Positions 44,401-56,490 of a DNA stretch of 64,000 nt are shown in pieces. The notes beneath the pieces are model-generated. The model was not told where the DNA came from and made no database searches. It was given only the letters and a program-made list of their open reading frames with translations. Both the position numbers and the translations under genes were made by a program. Each line of letters opens with the position of its first letter. The stretch's first letter is position 1. Source of the stretch: Neoconidiobolus thromboides FSU 785 (Eukaryota; Entomophthoromycota; Entomophthoromycetes; Entomophthorales; Neoconidiobolaceae); contig MU626264.1 of the NCBI GenBank assembly GCA_025603075.1, positions 1-64,000 on the forward strand, given 5' to 3'.

Positions 44401-46296
44401 GAAGTTGAAAATGCATTAATATTAGATCAAAAAAATCATGGAGAAGAGGGATTAGATTTAGAACATCTACATAATGAATTAAATATACCTTATCCAGATG
44501 CAGATAAGTTACAAATTGCTGAGTTTAAATCCTTTTTAGTAGAAGCACCAGCAGAATATTTGGAAAAGATACAGAATAAAGCCAAGAGTTTATTACAAAG
44601 GATCCAAGTAATTTATATAATATGTGAAAAAATGGTACCAAAAGAAGAAAATGAGTTAAAATTATACAAAGCACCAGATTGTGGTAATTCAGCACCACCA
44701 GCTACTTGGTGGACTATTGATATGGATAAAGATTTATTAATAGGTATTGTTAAACATGGTTATCATCAATATGATGAATTTAGACAAGACTCGAGTTTAA
44801 TATTTTCTAGTATTAAATTTAGTTCACCTGATTCAAGTCCAGTACCTGAAACAGATGGACAAAATATAGATCAAAGCCCACCTTATAAAAAAAGCCGAAA
44901 TAATTCACCATCAAATGAAGAAGAGAAATATTATTGGCCATTAGGTGTAGATATTGGTTTAAGAATTCGTAAAATGATTCATCAATTTCAAAAAGTAGGT
45001 GGAATGATTAAAAATAATACTAAAACAAATTCAGCTAAAAACGGCAATTCATTTATCGAAAGAGTAATTAATAGTATCAGAAATAATGTAGATATCACAG
45101 ATCAAGTAGAAATGGATAAAGCATGGAGTGCTAGAGAAATTAAGAATTTTTTAAAAACAATCTCTTCTTTTGGTATTGAAACTATGTCTTTTAATTTATT
45201 TGATAGATCTTGGACAAGATTTCGTTGTGTATCCGAATTATTTAGTAAAGATGACGATGATTTTGAAAATTATTTATCTCAATATATACGTATGTGCTAT
45301 GATGCATTAATGGCTGATACTGGTAAAGATGTCAAAGAAAGAAATCCAAGAGTTGTGAATTTTCTTGAAGAATTAATTACAACTTTAGGACCCAACAAAC
45401 TCAAGTTAAATTTAGAAATACCAACAGCAGAAAAAGCCAAAAGAGCGATAAAAAGAATAATGCAAATGTATTATTTACGGCGTAAAGTATATGAAAATGA
45501 AGATTTTAAATTGATCTTAGGTCAATCACGTAAGATTCATGGAATGCCTAATTGGTGGAGCCATAAATATGAAGAACCTTTTGTACAAGCTTTAATACTA
45601 TACGGTATTGCTGGGGATAAATTTGTGTTTTTAGATGAAGAATTACCATTTACTTCATTTGATGAATCAGAATGGCCAAAAGAAATTGTTATAACAAAAC
45701 ATATTGATCAATTGATTGAAATTTCAGATAAATGTGAAATTAAAAAACAAAAAGCTAAAGTATTTTTTAATAATAGTAATAATAATAATAATAATAATGA
45801 AAAGAATATTATTGCTACTACACAATCAACTCCCATTGTCACAATTACAGCTCCTAAAGAAAATATTAAAGTAATTGAACCACCAATTAATTATTTATCT
45901 TCGCCACAAGCTCAAGGGCAATCCCCTGCAATTCATAATTCATCACCATCCACTGCAACTTCTCATTTTTTAGTTTATGATTCTAAAGATGGACCTATAT
46001 TAACACGTAGTAAACCTAAAGTACGTAATTATCCAACCTCAGGAAATCTTCGACCTGCAGCTATTGTTAAATTAGATGATGATGATTCACAACCTAAAAT
46101 TACTACGTTTTTTAGTAATAAGAAAGAGAAGGAGAGTATTGATAATAGTGTTAAAAGAGGGTTAAAAGAAGAAGAGGATATTGTTAAAACTAAAGAAAGT
46201 TCTATTGGTTCTATTAATCATCTTTTAAATCCAACGGAAGTAGAGGTTTATTCTTCAAATAAGAAATTTAGAGATGAAGAGGAATCAAGAACTTGA
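41491..46296 (+). CDS. CHD-type chromatin remodeler of the CHD6-9 / Kismet class (1565 aa, 3 exons)
   Basis: Exons 41491-41525, 41582-41642, 41695-46296 (introns 56 and 52 bp). Order: tandem chromodomains (about 85-245; EEALVKFKYTSYHHLEW, YGLVKWEGLPYENSTWE), then a SNF2 ATPase with Walker A ADEMGLGKT (about 272), DEAH (about 386), LLTGTPLQNSVSEL, AGGVGINLTAADTVI and QARVHRIGQTK (about 675). After the ATPase come blocks typical of CHD6-9: FSKASF with NDPDFWDKWATKAEIDL (about 799), EPRTRKRTKRF, SNWEKLSACFTRRNL (SANT/SLIDE region), WWTIDMDKDLLIGIVKHGY, and WPKEIVITKHIDQL near the C-terminus. Yeast Chd1 lacks these, so this is subfamily III and not CHD1. Such enzymes slide nucleosomes in the nucleus. 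Two asparagine runs (AAT repeats near 44127 and 45774) look like linker expansions. No BRK domain recognised. Confidence 0.9.
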
Positions 46297-46853
46297 TTTT
46301 AAAATTGAAAATTTTTACCTAAATATATTAAATTAGTATTAGATTACTATTTTTGTTTGCTTTTTTGTTTTAGTTCTAATTAAAGTTAGCGCTTTTTATT
46401 TAGTTCATAAAGATGAATCTTTCAATTAAAAGAGTAGTATCAATTTGATGTTTATACAAAAAATGTTAACATCTTTATTTTATAAGAACGAAATCGTTTG
46501 TCATTTTATTATAACTACTTATTCTTACTTTATTTAATAAATATTACAATAGTTTGTTATCTTGTTTTAATATTCTAAAGTTCAACCAATCAAGTAAAAC
46601 TTAAAATTGCATAAATTCTAACCACAATTTTTCAAATAAAAATGGTACGATAAAAAGCTGCATAAATTAGTTCGAAATTCGGTTAATTTTCTAACTCAAT
46701 TAACTTCATTCCCCACTAAGGGAGAGAAAAATATCAAGAACAAAGTCAATGCTCTTTCTAATTGGCTAAAAATAGTCACCAAATATTTAAAATTCAAAGG
46801 GTCTTTTTTAATTATTTATTTTTTTGTTCTAAAAAAACTTAATATTCATCAAA
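46297..46853. other. Intergenic stretch, nothing recognised
   Basis: 557 bases holding the 3' end of the remodeler transcript and the IDI1 promoter. No distinct motif called. Confidence 0.45.
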
Positions 46854-47816
<963 letters not shown>

Positions 47817-48186
47817 TTGACTTTTTTGACCTTCTCGTATAAAAATTAATCTTGAATTTTTGATTTGCTTTTGTTTATTATATTTTGTCGTATATGATTT
47901 TTGATTTTAAGTTACTTTCAAAATGTTTAGTTGATAATAAGTCTAGCTTAATCAGATATATTCTTTTAATTACTAGTTAATTACTATAACACACTTTTTT
48001 CCATTTTAATGTTTTACGTTTTAATGACATTGTTTAGTGTTATTTATATTTCAATTATGAATGAATATAGTAAGATCATAAAGAGTAAACTGCCTGTTAA
48101 AATGTTAAAAGTTTAAATCACACATTTAAGAGCTCTTTTTTTAAAATCCAAAAACTAAGAATTCTTAATTTTTAAAATTTTCTAAG

Positions 48187-48357
48187 ATATAGCTGCTGCG
48201 ACTCTAATGTAGCTTAATTTGCAGTAATTTTTAGAACTAGTTGTTCATTTATTTATTTTCTAAGGCCTAATAATTATTAGGTTTTAGCTTGATTTTAGCG
48301 AAATTCCATTCTTAGCTGAACAGTTAATTAGATCTCAATAGAGTTGCGACAGCTACA
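48187..48357 (+). mobile_element. Inverted-repeat element family 2, copy 3
   Basis: Best copy: left AGATATAGCTGCTGCGACTC, right GAGTTGCGACAGCTACAACT. TAGCTG(CT)GCGACTCTA and its inverse pair over about 17 bases. Interior contains GCAGTAATTTTTAGAACTAG and a short AATAATTATT palindrome. About 171 bp. Confidence 0.7.
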
Positions 48358-48391
48358 ACTTTTATCCAAATTCTTAAATTTTTAAATCTTC

Positions 48392-48500
48392 CATATGGGG
48401 ATGTATTTTTATGTTTAAGAATTTTACTAACAAATTTTCCACTTAAATATCGCTTAAAAAATGGAAAAAATAATGAAGTCAAAAAAAACACCCCCATATG
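48392..48500 (+). mobile_element. MITE family 1, copy 15
   Basis: CATATGGGGATGTATTTTTA at the left, AAAACACCCCCATATGG at the right; the best-preserved terminal repeats (CCATATGGGG / CCCCCATATGG). Centre TCCACTTAAATATCGCTTAA. Confidence 0.82.
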
Positions 48501-48756
48501 GTCATAAAATTAAAAAAACAAAACCAATATTTGATAGCTTAAAATAAACTATAAACTAACACAATCTTATCAATCTACTAAATTAAAGCGGGTAAATAAT
48601 TAAGTAAAACAGACATTATAACAAAATAAAATTACCCTTTCATAAATAATTAAACTCACTTATCCAATAAATAAAAAATAAGTCCAAATAAATTTAAATT
48701 TAATGTTTTTTAATATAAAAAAAAGCTAGAATTAACTTCAAAAAAAATATTAATTC

Positions 48757-49422
48757 TTATTCTTCGTCTGTCCATTTAGCTGCAAATTGCCCAATATAAG
48801 GTAATTGAAACCTGACTAAAGTATTAGCATCAATGTAGGCCCTATAACTAAAGAATAAAAGATAGTATCGTATTGTTAGTAAAAATAGTAGAATATTAAA
48901 ATAAAATCTCCTTACGCTAAAAAGAAAGATAATACAACAGAACCAAGGAATAGAGTATAATATAAGAAACTTGAAATTAAACCAAAGACGAAATGTAAAA
49001 GCTGGGAATAGAATAATCATTAATAAAAAAACATGATTTAAGAAAAATTATTCTTACCAATGAAAACACACCTAAGATGCAAGCTTGCCAAGCATGATAT
49101 CGTACATAATCATTCTTCTTTTCAATTATTAAAAATAAAACACCTATAAATTCATATTAATTCATTAATTCTCTTTTTCTTACATTTAAAAACAATAAAA
49201 AACATTTTACTTACCACTAATACAACCTAAAAGATAACAAAGAGCAGCTTCAACATCAAAAGGTAATGGTGTTGATGTTTCATAAACATTGAATGCTTCT
49301 CGACCTTCTTCTGGGTTAACTGGTACTCGAGAACTACTTACATCATCTCCAATAGGTTGATAGCTACCTCGATTTTCTTCGGGAGCGGAAGTATAAGGAC
49401 TGAAATTGGTAAAGGTACTCAT
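48757..49422 (-). CDS. DUF4870 / Tic20-like membrane protein (156 aa, 4 exons)
   Basis: Exons (minus): 49422-49215, 49143-49058, 49001-48916, 48847-48757; introns 56-71 bp, GT-AG. Soluble Ser/Pro-rich N-terminus (1-55), then STPLPFDVEAALCYLLGCISG (broken here by intron 1) and EKKNDYVRYHAWQACILG. A hydrophobic pair (LHFVFGLISSFLYYTLFLG, SVVLSFFLAYRAY) precedes a C-terminal tail ending KWTDEE. This is the pattern of a fungal family of small multi-span membrane proteins (Pfam DUF4870, sometimes called Tic20-like or UPF0132). Function in fungi unknown to me. Three spans are likely. A minus-strand single-frame reading of the third intron region gives a different, wrong protein. Confidence 0.8.
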
Positions 49423-49999
49423 AATTGCTGGATCTTTTTATATTTGTTGCTGTAAGCTGAGTTAAGGTAATGTAGAAATTAAATTAAGGAAACTTGAAAA
49501 GTGGAGAAATTTTCTGTTTTTTCTTTTCGTGGCTTTGTTTGTTGTGTTGGTTAGGTTTGGTTGCTAACAAATTTGATTGGTTGAAGTCTAAATTCTCCAT
49601 TTTTAATGAGAAATTGGTAAAGATTTTGACTGTCGGAGATTGAATGGTAGGGTATTTTTTTGTAGACAAAACAGAATAAGGATGGGTTTATGTTTATACA
49701 TTTAGCTTGCTTCAATTGGTTTTGCTCTAATGTTGAGTATATTAATATTTTATTGTTTAAGTTTGATTTTTTACACTAAAAACTTTATGATGTAATAAGT
49801 TAATTTATTAGCCAAACATTGAGGATTAAAAATAAGTTAAATTTTAAGCTTACGTTTCAACAATTAAAAATTTCGAGATAAAAATAAATTGCCAAGATTA
49901 ATAGCCTAGAAACCAAGATTATTGAAACTAAAAAAAATCATTGAAAATTAAAAGATTTCAAATCAATTAGTTTTTTACTATTATTTTAAACAAAGCAAA
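49423..49999. other. Divergent promoter region
   Basis: 577 bases between divergent start codons. A minus-strand 61-codon ORF (49484-49669) is not supported. No clear regulatory site. Confidence 0.45.
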
Positions 50000-52488
50000 A
50001 TGTCCATAAGTTTAAATTTATCTACTCATTCTAAAGACTTAAAATCAGCATATCAAACTGTTATTGACAAATCTTCAGATACTGATTGGGCTTTATTTGA
50101 ATATGAGAAGGGAACTAATGACCTTAAAGTTAGTGGCACTGGGGGTAAGAAAAATACATTTTTACTTAAATCGTTAAAAAGAATATTAATAAATATAATC
50201 ATTTGTTTTATAGATGGAGGTCTTGAAGAAATCAGTGAAGAATTCGAAGATGATAAAGTATTATATGCTTTTGTTAGGGTAATGGACCCAAATACTAATC
50301 TTCCAAAATTTATTTTTATTTCATGGGTAAGTTGAATAATCACATAAAATAATAATAATGATTTACTAGTTTTTTTTATTTTAGTGTGGTGAAAGTGCCC
50401 CTGTAAGACGTAAAGGCTTATTAGCTGCTCATTTAAGTGATGTACAGAGTTTTTTAAAGGTAAAATATTGAAATTAAAATGTCTTTTTTTAAAAAAAAGT
50501 GTGTTAATGAATGGTTTTCTAGGGCTACCATATCCAAATTAATGCTAGAGACCAGGTAAGAAAAAAAGGTCAACTATTGAGATAAATTTGACTAATAATA
50601 TTTTAGAGCGACGTTGAACCAGCTCAAATCATGAAAAAAATTGATGAGGGTTCTGGTGCAAAATATTCATACCATGAACAAAAACGTAACGTTCAACAAC
50701 CTCCAGTCCCAGCTAGAGTAATTTTTATTATCATTATTCTATTAAAATATAAAATTAACCTTTTCATCTTAGGTTAACCAAACAGTTCCATCCAGTATGC
50801 CAACTTATAAAAGAACAGTGAACCAAGCACCACCAGTCGTACCAGTAAGAAAAGTAATTGTTTTCCCAATTTTAATATTTACAGTTTATAATAATCTTTC
50901 ATTCAATAGCCTGAACCTACCCCAACTAACACAGGTACCAGAAATTTACAAAGTCAATTTTTAGATCGTGTCAGTTCTCAGGAAAAAGAACGTAAAGAAA
51001 GAGAAGAACAAGAAAGGTTTGAAAAAGAATTTCAAGAAAGAAATAAGGCTAAATTTAATCAACAATCTACTTTTGGTAAAGGAGCTTTTACAAAATCTAA
51101 ATTTAATGCAGAAGATGAAGAGCTTCACCAGCAATTAGAAGCTGCTAAAACTAAAAGAGGTCAGTTAGGTAGTAGCAATAGAGACGCCCCTTCAGTGGTT
51201 CAAAAAGAAATTGAAGAGCAGAGAAAAATGGAAGAGGAGAGAGCTAGCCTAGAAAAAGAGCATCAAAGATTGAAGCAAGAAAGGGAGGAAGAAGAACGTC
51301 AACAAAAAGAAGAAGAAAGGCGCAGAAAAGAAGCTGACGAACAACGTAAAAGAGAAGCCGAAGACCAACGTAGAAGAGAAGCTGATGAACAAAGAAGAGC
51401 TGAAGAATTACAAAGAAATGAAGAAGAAAATTCAAGGGAGCAAGAAAGAGCTGAAGAAGAAAGATTAAGAGCTGAAGAAGAAGAAAGATTAAGAGTTGAA
51501 GAAGAAGAAAGATTAAGAATTGAAGAATTACAAAGAATTGAAGAGGAAGAAGAAAGACTAAGAGCTGAAGAAGAAGAAGAAAAAAGATTAAGAGCTGAAG
51601 AAGAAGAAGAAAAAAGATTGAGGGCTGAAGAAGAAGAAGAAAGATTGAGGGCTGAAGAAGAAGAAGAAAGATTGAGGGCTGAAGAAGAAGAAGCTAGGCT
51701 TAGAGAGCATCAAGAAGCTAAAGAAAAGGTAAAAAGATTGTTAATTTTTTTCAGAAGTAATCACCTTAACATAAATTTAGTTATCATCTGAATTAAAATA
51801 TGAGCCAGTAAATTTCATTATTCAATTCCTTAATATACTCATAATTAACTAATTTTGTTTTAACTAGGAAACCAAAGCTAATACTCAATCCAATGCTATA
51901 GAAGAAAGAGAAGAATTATTAACGGCAATTGCAATCTTTGAATACCAAGCAGCCGATGATAGCGAAATTAATATGAAAGAAGGAGAAATGATTTGTGAAA
52001 TTCAGCCAATTGATGAAGGTTGGTGGCAAGGTAAAAACGAAGATGGTCATGTTGGTTTGTTTCCTTCAAATTATGTGGAGGTTGTGGAAAACCCGAGTCC
52101 TATGGAAAGGCATATGGAAAATGAAGCCCAAGATGAAAGTCAGCATATGGAAGGTGTAAATCAACAGACAGAAGAAATCAATAGTGAGATGGTAAGTTTT
52201 GTTTTATATTATTATAGAGTGAGGTGAAATTAATGATTGTTCTTTATTTTAAAACAAATAGCCATATGCTATTGCCCTTTATGATTATGAAGCTACAGAA
52301 GAAGGTGAATTAAGCTTTTTAACAATGGACAAGATTGAAAAGATTGAATTTATTTCCGAAGAATGGTGGCAAGGTACTAATGCTCAGGGCGAAGCTGGTT
52401 TGTTCCCTGGTAAGGTTTTTATTTTACTTTTGGGTTAAAGGTTTAATAATGAGCTTTTTTAGCTAACTATGTTGAATTACAAGAGTAA
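50000..52488 (+). CDS. ABP1: Actin-binding protein ABP1 / drebrin-like (621 aa, 10 exons)
   Basis: Exons 50000-50144, 50214-50326, 50385-50459, 50523-50555, 50607-50717, 50773-50844, 50910-51728, 51868-52191, 52262-52409, 52463-52488; introns 51-139 bp, GT-AG. ABP1 links actin to the endocytic machinery at cortical patches. Domains: ADF-H (about 1-130: TDWALFEYEKGTNDLKV, VLYAFVRVMDPNTNLPKFIF, VRRKGLLAAHLSDVQSFL), a proline-containing linker, a long charged helix of Glu/Arg repeats (about 230-455, RLRAEEEEE units), and two SH3 domains. SH3-1 lies at about 470-530 (AIAIFEYQAADDSEI, EGWWQGKNEDGHVGLFPSNY) and SH3-2 at the C-terminus (AIALYDYEATEEGEL-type start, EEWWQGTNAQGEAGLFP, ANYVELQE). Two SH3 domains differ from the single one of yeast Abp1. 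The last exon is only 26 bases and completes SH3-2. Confidence 0.93.
51440..51705 (+). repeat. Coding tandem repeat in ABP1 (RLRAEEEE units)
   Basis: Imperfect 24- to 33-base units AGATTAAGAGCTGAAGAAGA repeat about nine times, coding a Glu/Arg helix. Nearly identical last three units suggest recent slippage or unequal exchange. Confidence 0.8.
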
Positions 52489-52832
52489 TTACAAAATAAC
52501 ACAGAAACAAGGTGATTTTGTTGAGAGAGGTTTGAAGTAGAAATAAAAAAATTGAAATATTAGTATATTGGTTTTATGGATTTAATAACCCCCTTGCTTT
52601 TGATTATTATATTATCATTGGTTTTTATCATAGTGCTTTTAATTTTATTGACAAAATAAATCACTTTCTATTGCTACGTAATAAAAAAATACGGAAAAAA
52701 TTTAATTTTATTAACCAATCAATGTTAGTCTTAAGTTAAATAAAAATGAAATTAAGGTTTAGAGTGACTGCATCATTCAAAAGATGAAAATTAAGTTTTA
52801 GCTTTTTAATTTTTAATTTATAAGTTTAATTA
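52489..52832. other. Short intergenic stretch, nothing recognised
   Basis: 344 bases between two plus-strand genes. No feature seen. Confidence 0.45.
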
Positions 52833-53938
52833 ATGGATTATTTTACCGGTTCTTTATTTCCATCAATAGTAAAAGATATTGAAGGTAAAGAGATAAATGT
52901 TCAAAAATTAGCAAATCAGCATCATTTAATTTTAGTTACTTTAAAAGTAAGTTTGACAAGAATATACCAAAACTTATAAATGTACTTATTATCTTTATTT
53001 AGTCCACTAAATGCGCTGTTTGTCCACCAATGTTAAAGACAATCAATAGGTACGGTTTAAATAATGATGTTGTAAATGAAAAAAAGAATAAAGAGTTAGA
53101 TCCTTTGATTTTAGACCCTCCTTGTATAGATTTGACTGTAAGTTATTTTTATTTTTTATAGAAGCTAGCTGATAAATATTTGTTTTAATAGTATTATAAA
53201 TTATTATTGCAAAAAGATGCTTATTTCATCATCTTATCTCCAGGCCCAAAATCAATTTTAAAAAATATTCAGATAGAGACGAAGTTTGAAAAGTTTCCAT
53301 TTATCTTAGATACTGATTTAGCAATTGCAGATCAACTGAATATGCGATTATCCTCAACAATGATATGGCCAGCTGTTTTACATATTGAACCCAACTTAAA
53401 ACTACGCCCTATTCATTTTGGTAGAGCTCCTGGATTTTATGGTGTTTCTATACTGATGAATTATTTACATGGTCAAAGAGAAAAAGTAGAAAACCAAGCT
53501 TTGGATGTATTACAAGAATCAGATTTGGTATTGAAAAGAATTAAACTAAAGATAGCGGAGTCTAATTGTAATGCAGAACCTTCTATTTTATCTCAAGACA
53601 TATGGATGGCTATTTTTGAAAAATTATCGCCTATTGAATTAGCTAGTTTAGCTCAAACTTGTAAATTATTTAGATATTATGCTATTGTAGCCACTTATTA
53701 TAAGGTTTGTTATTTAAGTAGTCAAGTCAAGAAATTCAGTCCTAAAGATGATAGTGGTAAAGTTATTTCCCATACTCTGTTAAACTCCATGCTAGAGTCC
53801 GAAGAGCTATCGTATACTAATAGTAGCAAGTTTCAAAGGTTGGAGCTGTCAATTGTTCATTTAAGAAAAGCTACTAATCAATTGAGAGAGTTTATTACTT
53901 GTTATATGACGTTAGGCTGTAAAGATCTTATGAATTAA
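52833..53938 (+). CDS. Peroxiredoxin-like (thioredoxin-fold) protein with F-box (331 aa, 3 exons)
   Basis: Exons 52833-52946, 53003-53137, 53192-53938 (introns 56 and 54 bp). The N-terminal 190 residues fit an AhpC/TSA-like thioredoxin fold: QHHLILVTLKSTKCAVCPPML has a CxxC at the place of the active-site cysteines. Next come KDAYFIILSPGPKS, LDTDLAIADQLNMR and GRAPGFYGVSILMNYL. After a helical linker, residues about 220-265 (SILSQDIWMAIFEKLSPIEL, then AQTCKLFRYYA) form an F-box, which normally docks a protein to Skp1 in an SCF ubiquitin ligase. The combination could deliver or sense a redox target. Whether the redox half is active is unknown. Start is the first ATG; splicing removes stops. 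Confidence 0.75.
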
Positions 53939-54147
53939 ATATTATGTATTTGAGTGAGTTGTATTATTGAAACTTGGTTTCTAAAGTTTTTAAGATTATT
54001 ACTATTGTTATTAATAAAGTTATTTAAGTTAAAAATGCAAAAAGCTTCCAAGTAATTTTTTTTAAAGACGCTATTTTGAATTTTATAAAAAGCATGTAAT
54101 ATCATTTATTACCAAAGACATGAAAAGGCAAAAATGATAACAATGGG

Positions 54148-55566
54148 TTATATGATATACCTAAACCCTTCATTAATGGTTATTCTGTCAAAAGCTTCCT
54201 CCTTATCAAAGATGTCCTGTTCCATTTCATCTAATTTTTTGTTTTCTACTTTAAATCTCCATTTAAGAATAAGAGCAGTAACAATTGTAAGGCCTAAAAA
54301 CCCAATGTTAGTAGAGTGAGAAGGAATATAGATAGGTGCTTCACTTGCTCTATAAAATTGACCAGAAAATATACCACCAACATTACCAAAAGAAACAATC
54401 ATAGCGGTAACTGTAGCTGATTTTGTTGATCCTATAGTGTTATTATTTGACCAAGATAGAGCTGGAGGCAAACAAGCAGAAAGTCCAACAGTAGCTATAA
54501 TAACTCCAAAATACTTTATAGGTATGCTAGAAGCAGCTATTAAAACTATAAAGCCAACTAAAGCTACGGTGGCTGAACACACTATATGGTAACCTCTTTC
54601 CATTACTCTATCAGAATTCCATGCTAAAGCCATAGTAATAAAAAAGCTAATAATATAAGGCGGTATGGTAAGTAGGAAAGAATTTAACTTAGAGAAGCCC
54701 ATATTATTGACAATGGTTGGCATTAATAATGCTAAAGAATAAAATGGACATATAAAACCAATGTAGCACAACATATATAAATAAGTTTTATAATCTTTAA
54801 ACACAGAAATAAATTGCGCTTTATCGAATTTTTTAGATTGAACCTCAATGTGACTTGCTATTAACCTTTGATTTAAAAATTCTTTTTCTTCTTCAGTTAA
54901 CCATTTTGAAGCTTGAGGTGAAGAAGGCATTACAAACCAAGTAAGGATGCCCAACAAAACAGTAGGTAAGCCCTCAATGATAAAAATCCATTGCCAAGAT
55001 CTCAAACCCCCTTTGTTATCTAAATAATTGATACCATACGCAATAAACCCACCAAAAGCACCGGCTAACGAAGAAGCTGAAAAGAAAAAGGCAATTCTGA
55101 CACCTTGTTCTGAACGTGCATACCAAAAGCTCAAATAAAATATAATTCCTGGAGCCAAGCCAGCTTCAGCAATGCCTAAGAAAAAACGGCCAGCTAATAA
55201 ACCTGAAAAATTGGTGACTGATGCTAAACACATAGTTATTCCACCCCAAGTGACCATAATACGAACAATCCAGATTGGTGGGGAAGTTCTTTTCATCATT
55301 AAATTTGAAGGAACTTCAAATAGTACATAACCTATAAAGAAAATACTTAAACACCAACTAAATTCTTCTTCAGTTAAGTTTAAAGCTTTTTCTAGTCCAT
55401 ATAAACGAGCATGGCCAATATTGACTCGGTCTAAAAACGAAAACATATAAAGTAATGATAGATAAGGTATCAATCTTAAATCTATTTTCCATAAGAGCTT
55501 TTTTAAATTAATAGTGCTTTCATCAGATACTGCTACCTCCCTTAATTCTATCTCTTTTACTTTCAT
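54148..55566 (-). CDS. MFS transporter, allantoate permease (DAL5 / ACS) type (472 aa)
   Basis: Intronless, about twelve membrane spans in two halves with a central loop near residues 215-250. Anion:cation symporter landmarks: LLYMFSFLDRVNIGHARLYGL at the end of span 1, IFFIGYVLFEVPSNLMMKR (span 2), GRFFLGIAEAGLAPGIIFYL (span 4) and YARSEQGVRIAFFFSAS (span 5). Such transporters in fungi take up allantoate, ureidosuccinate, vitamins such as nicotinate or biotin, or other organic anions. The substrate cannot be told from sequence. Length is usual for the family. It is divergent from the TMEM42-like gene over 354 bases and converges on the peroxiredoxin/F-box gene with 209 bases between. Confidence 0.9.
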   Translation of the reverse strand: MKVKEIELREVAVSDESTINLKKLLWKIDLRLIPYLSLLYMFSFLDRVNIGHARLYGLEKALNLTEEEFSWCLSIFFIGYVLFEVPSNLMMKRTSPPIWIVRIMVTWGGITMCLASVTNFSGLLAGRFFLGIAEAGLAPGIIFYLSFWYARSEQGVRIAFFFSASSLAGAFGGFIAYGINYLDNKGGLRSWQWIFIIEGLPTVLLGILTWFVMPSSPQASKWLTEEEKEFLNQRLIASHIEVQSKKFDKAQFISVFKDYKTYLYMLCYIGFICPFYSLALLMPTIVNNMGFSKLNSFLLTIPPYIISFFITMALAWNSDRVMERGYHIVCSATVALVGFIVLIAASSIPIKYFGVIIATVGLSACLPPALSWSNNNTIGSTKSATVTAMIVSFGNVGGIFSGQFYRASEAPIYIPSHSTNIGFLGLTIVTALILKWRFKVENKKLDEMEQDIFDKEEAFDRITINEGFRYII

Positions 55567-55920
55567 TTGATATAAATAAATTCAGAATTTTAATTTTATA
55601 GTGTTGATTGTTATTCCTATATATTGTTATCTATATATAGGAAGAGCTTTCTTCACATTATTATGATAATTGCAAAAAATCCTCTCATATTAATCTTATG
55701 CAAACATCAAAAGAATATCGTTTTTAAATTAAGAATTAGGCTGGGCTTATGCATGTCTTCTTTCCTTGGGAGCCTAATAAAGTTTTTAAGATTGGATTGA
55801 AATTTAAATGCAAAAAAATATATGAGTTAACTTATTTTTGCAATGCTGTCAACTTTATTTTAATATTAATTTTTAATCAACTCTTTGTTTTTTAGAATGA
55901 CTCCTTTTGAGTTTTAAATT
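55567..55920. other. Divergent promoter region
   Basis: 354 bases between the MFS and TMEM42-like start codons. No motif called. Confidence 0.45.
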
Positions 55921-56490
55921 ATGACAAAAACAATTAAAAATCGAAAAAAGACAAATCCATCAACAAATTTATCTAACTCATCTAACCCTAGCAACTCTAT
56001 AGAAAAAAAGACAACTTCTTATAATTCTTTTCAACTATCTATCCTCTCTGGAATCTATGCTAGCTTAGCTTCGGTAGTAGGCAAATTATCAACGGATCCA
56101 AAAACAAATGTGCTAATTTCTACTTTTTGTCAAGTAACTAAATCTCATCTATGCGAACGGCTAGTAGCTAGTTATTTGCTTCCAGTCCTGAGAATAATCT
56201 TTTTTATTCTTATGTTTACACTTAATGGTCTAATGTGGACAACTTACACTAAAGCTTTATCCTCAGCTAACAGCTCCATTCAGGTTTCAGTGGTCAATAA
56301 CGCTACCAATATGGTGACCACAGTAAGTTTAAAAATAGAGTCTTTAAAGCAAGTTTATTGATAAAGTTTTATATAGGCAGTGCTAGGATATCTTATTTTT
56401 AATGAAGTTAATGGAATGTTGTGGTGGTTAGGAGTGTCCTTAGTCATATCTGGCACAGTAGTTTTAAATAAGGTCAATACACAAGAGTAA
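55921..56490 (+). CDS. TMEM42 / EamA-like small membrane protein (171 aa, 2 exons)
   Basis: Exons 55921-56322 and 56377-56490 (54-bp GT-AG intron). Polar Ser/Asn N-terminus (1-35), then four hydrophobic spans: LSILSGIYASLASVVGKL, LLPVLRIIFFILMFTLNGLM, a third with VSVVNNATNMVTTAVLG, and WWLGVSLVISGTVVL. The pattern of half an EamA/DMT unit (four spans, SGTVVL near the end) is that of TMEM42-type proteins, related to drug/metabolite transporters and possibly acting as dimers. The intron falls in the conserved TT/AVLGYLIF junction; skipping it would truncate the last two spans. Function unknown. Confidence 0.8.

Larger units (their letters stand above)
47817..48756. other. Intergenic stretch with two transposon relics
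   Basis: Contains inverted-repeat family 2 copy 3 (48187) and MITE copy 15 (48392), 34 bases apart. The rest is plain spacer between converging genes. Confidence 0.6.
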
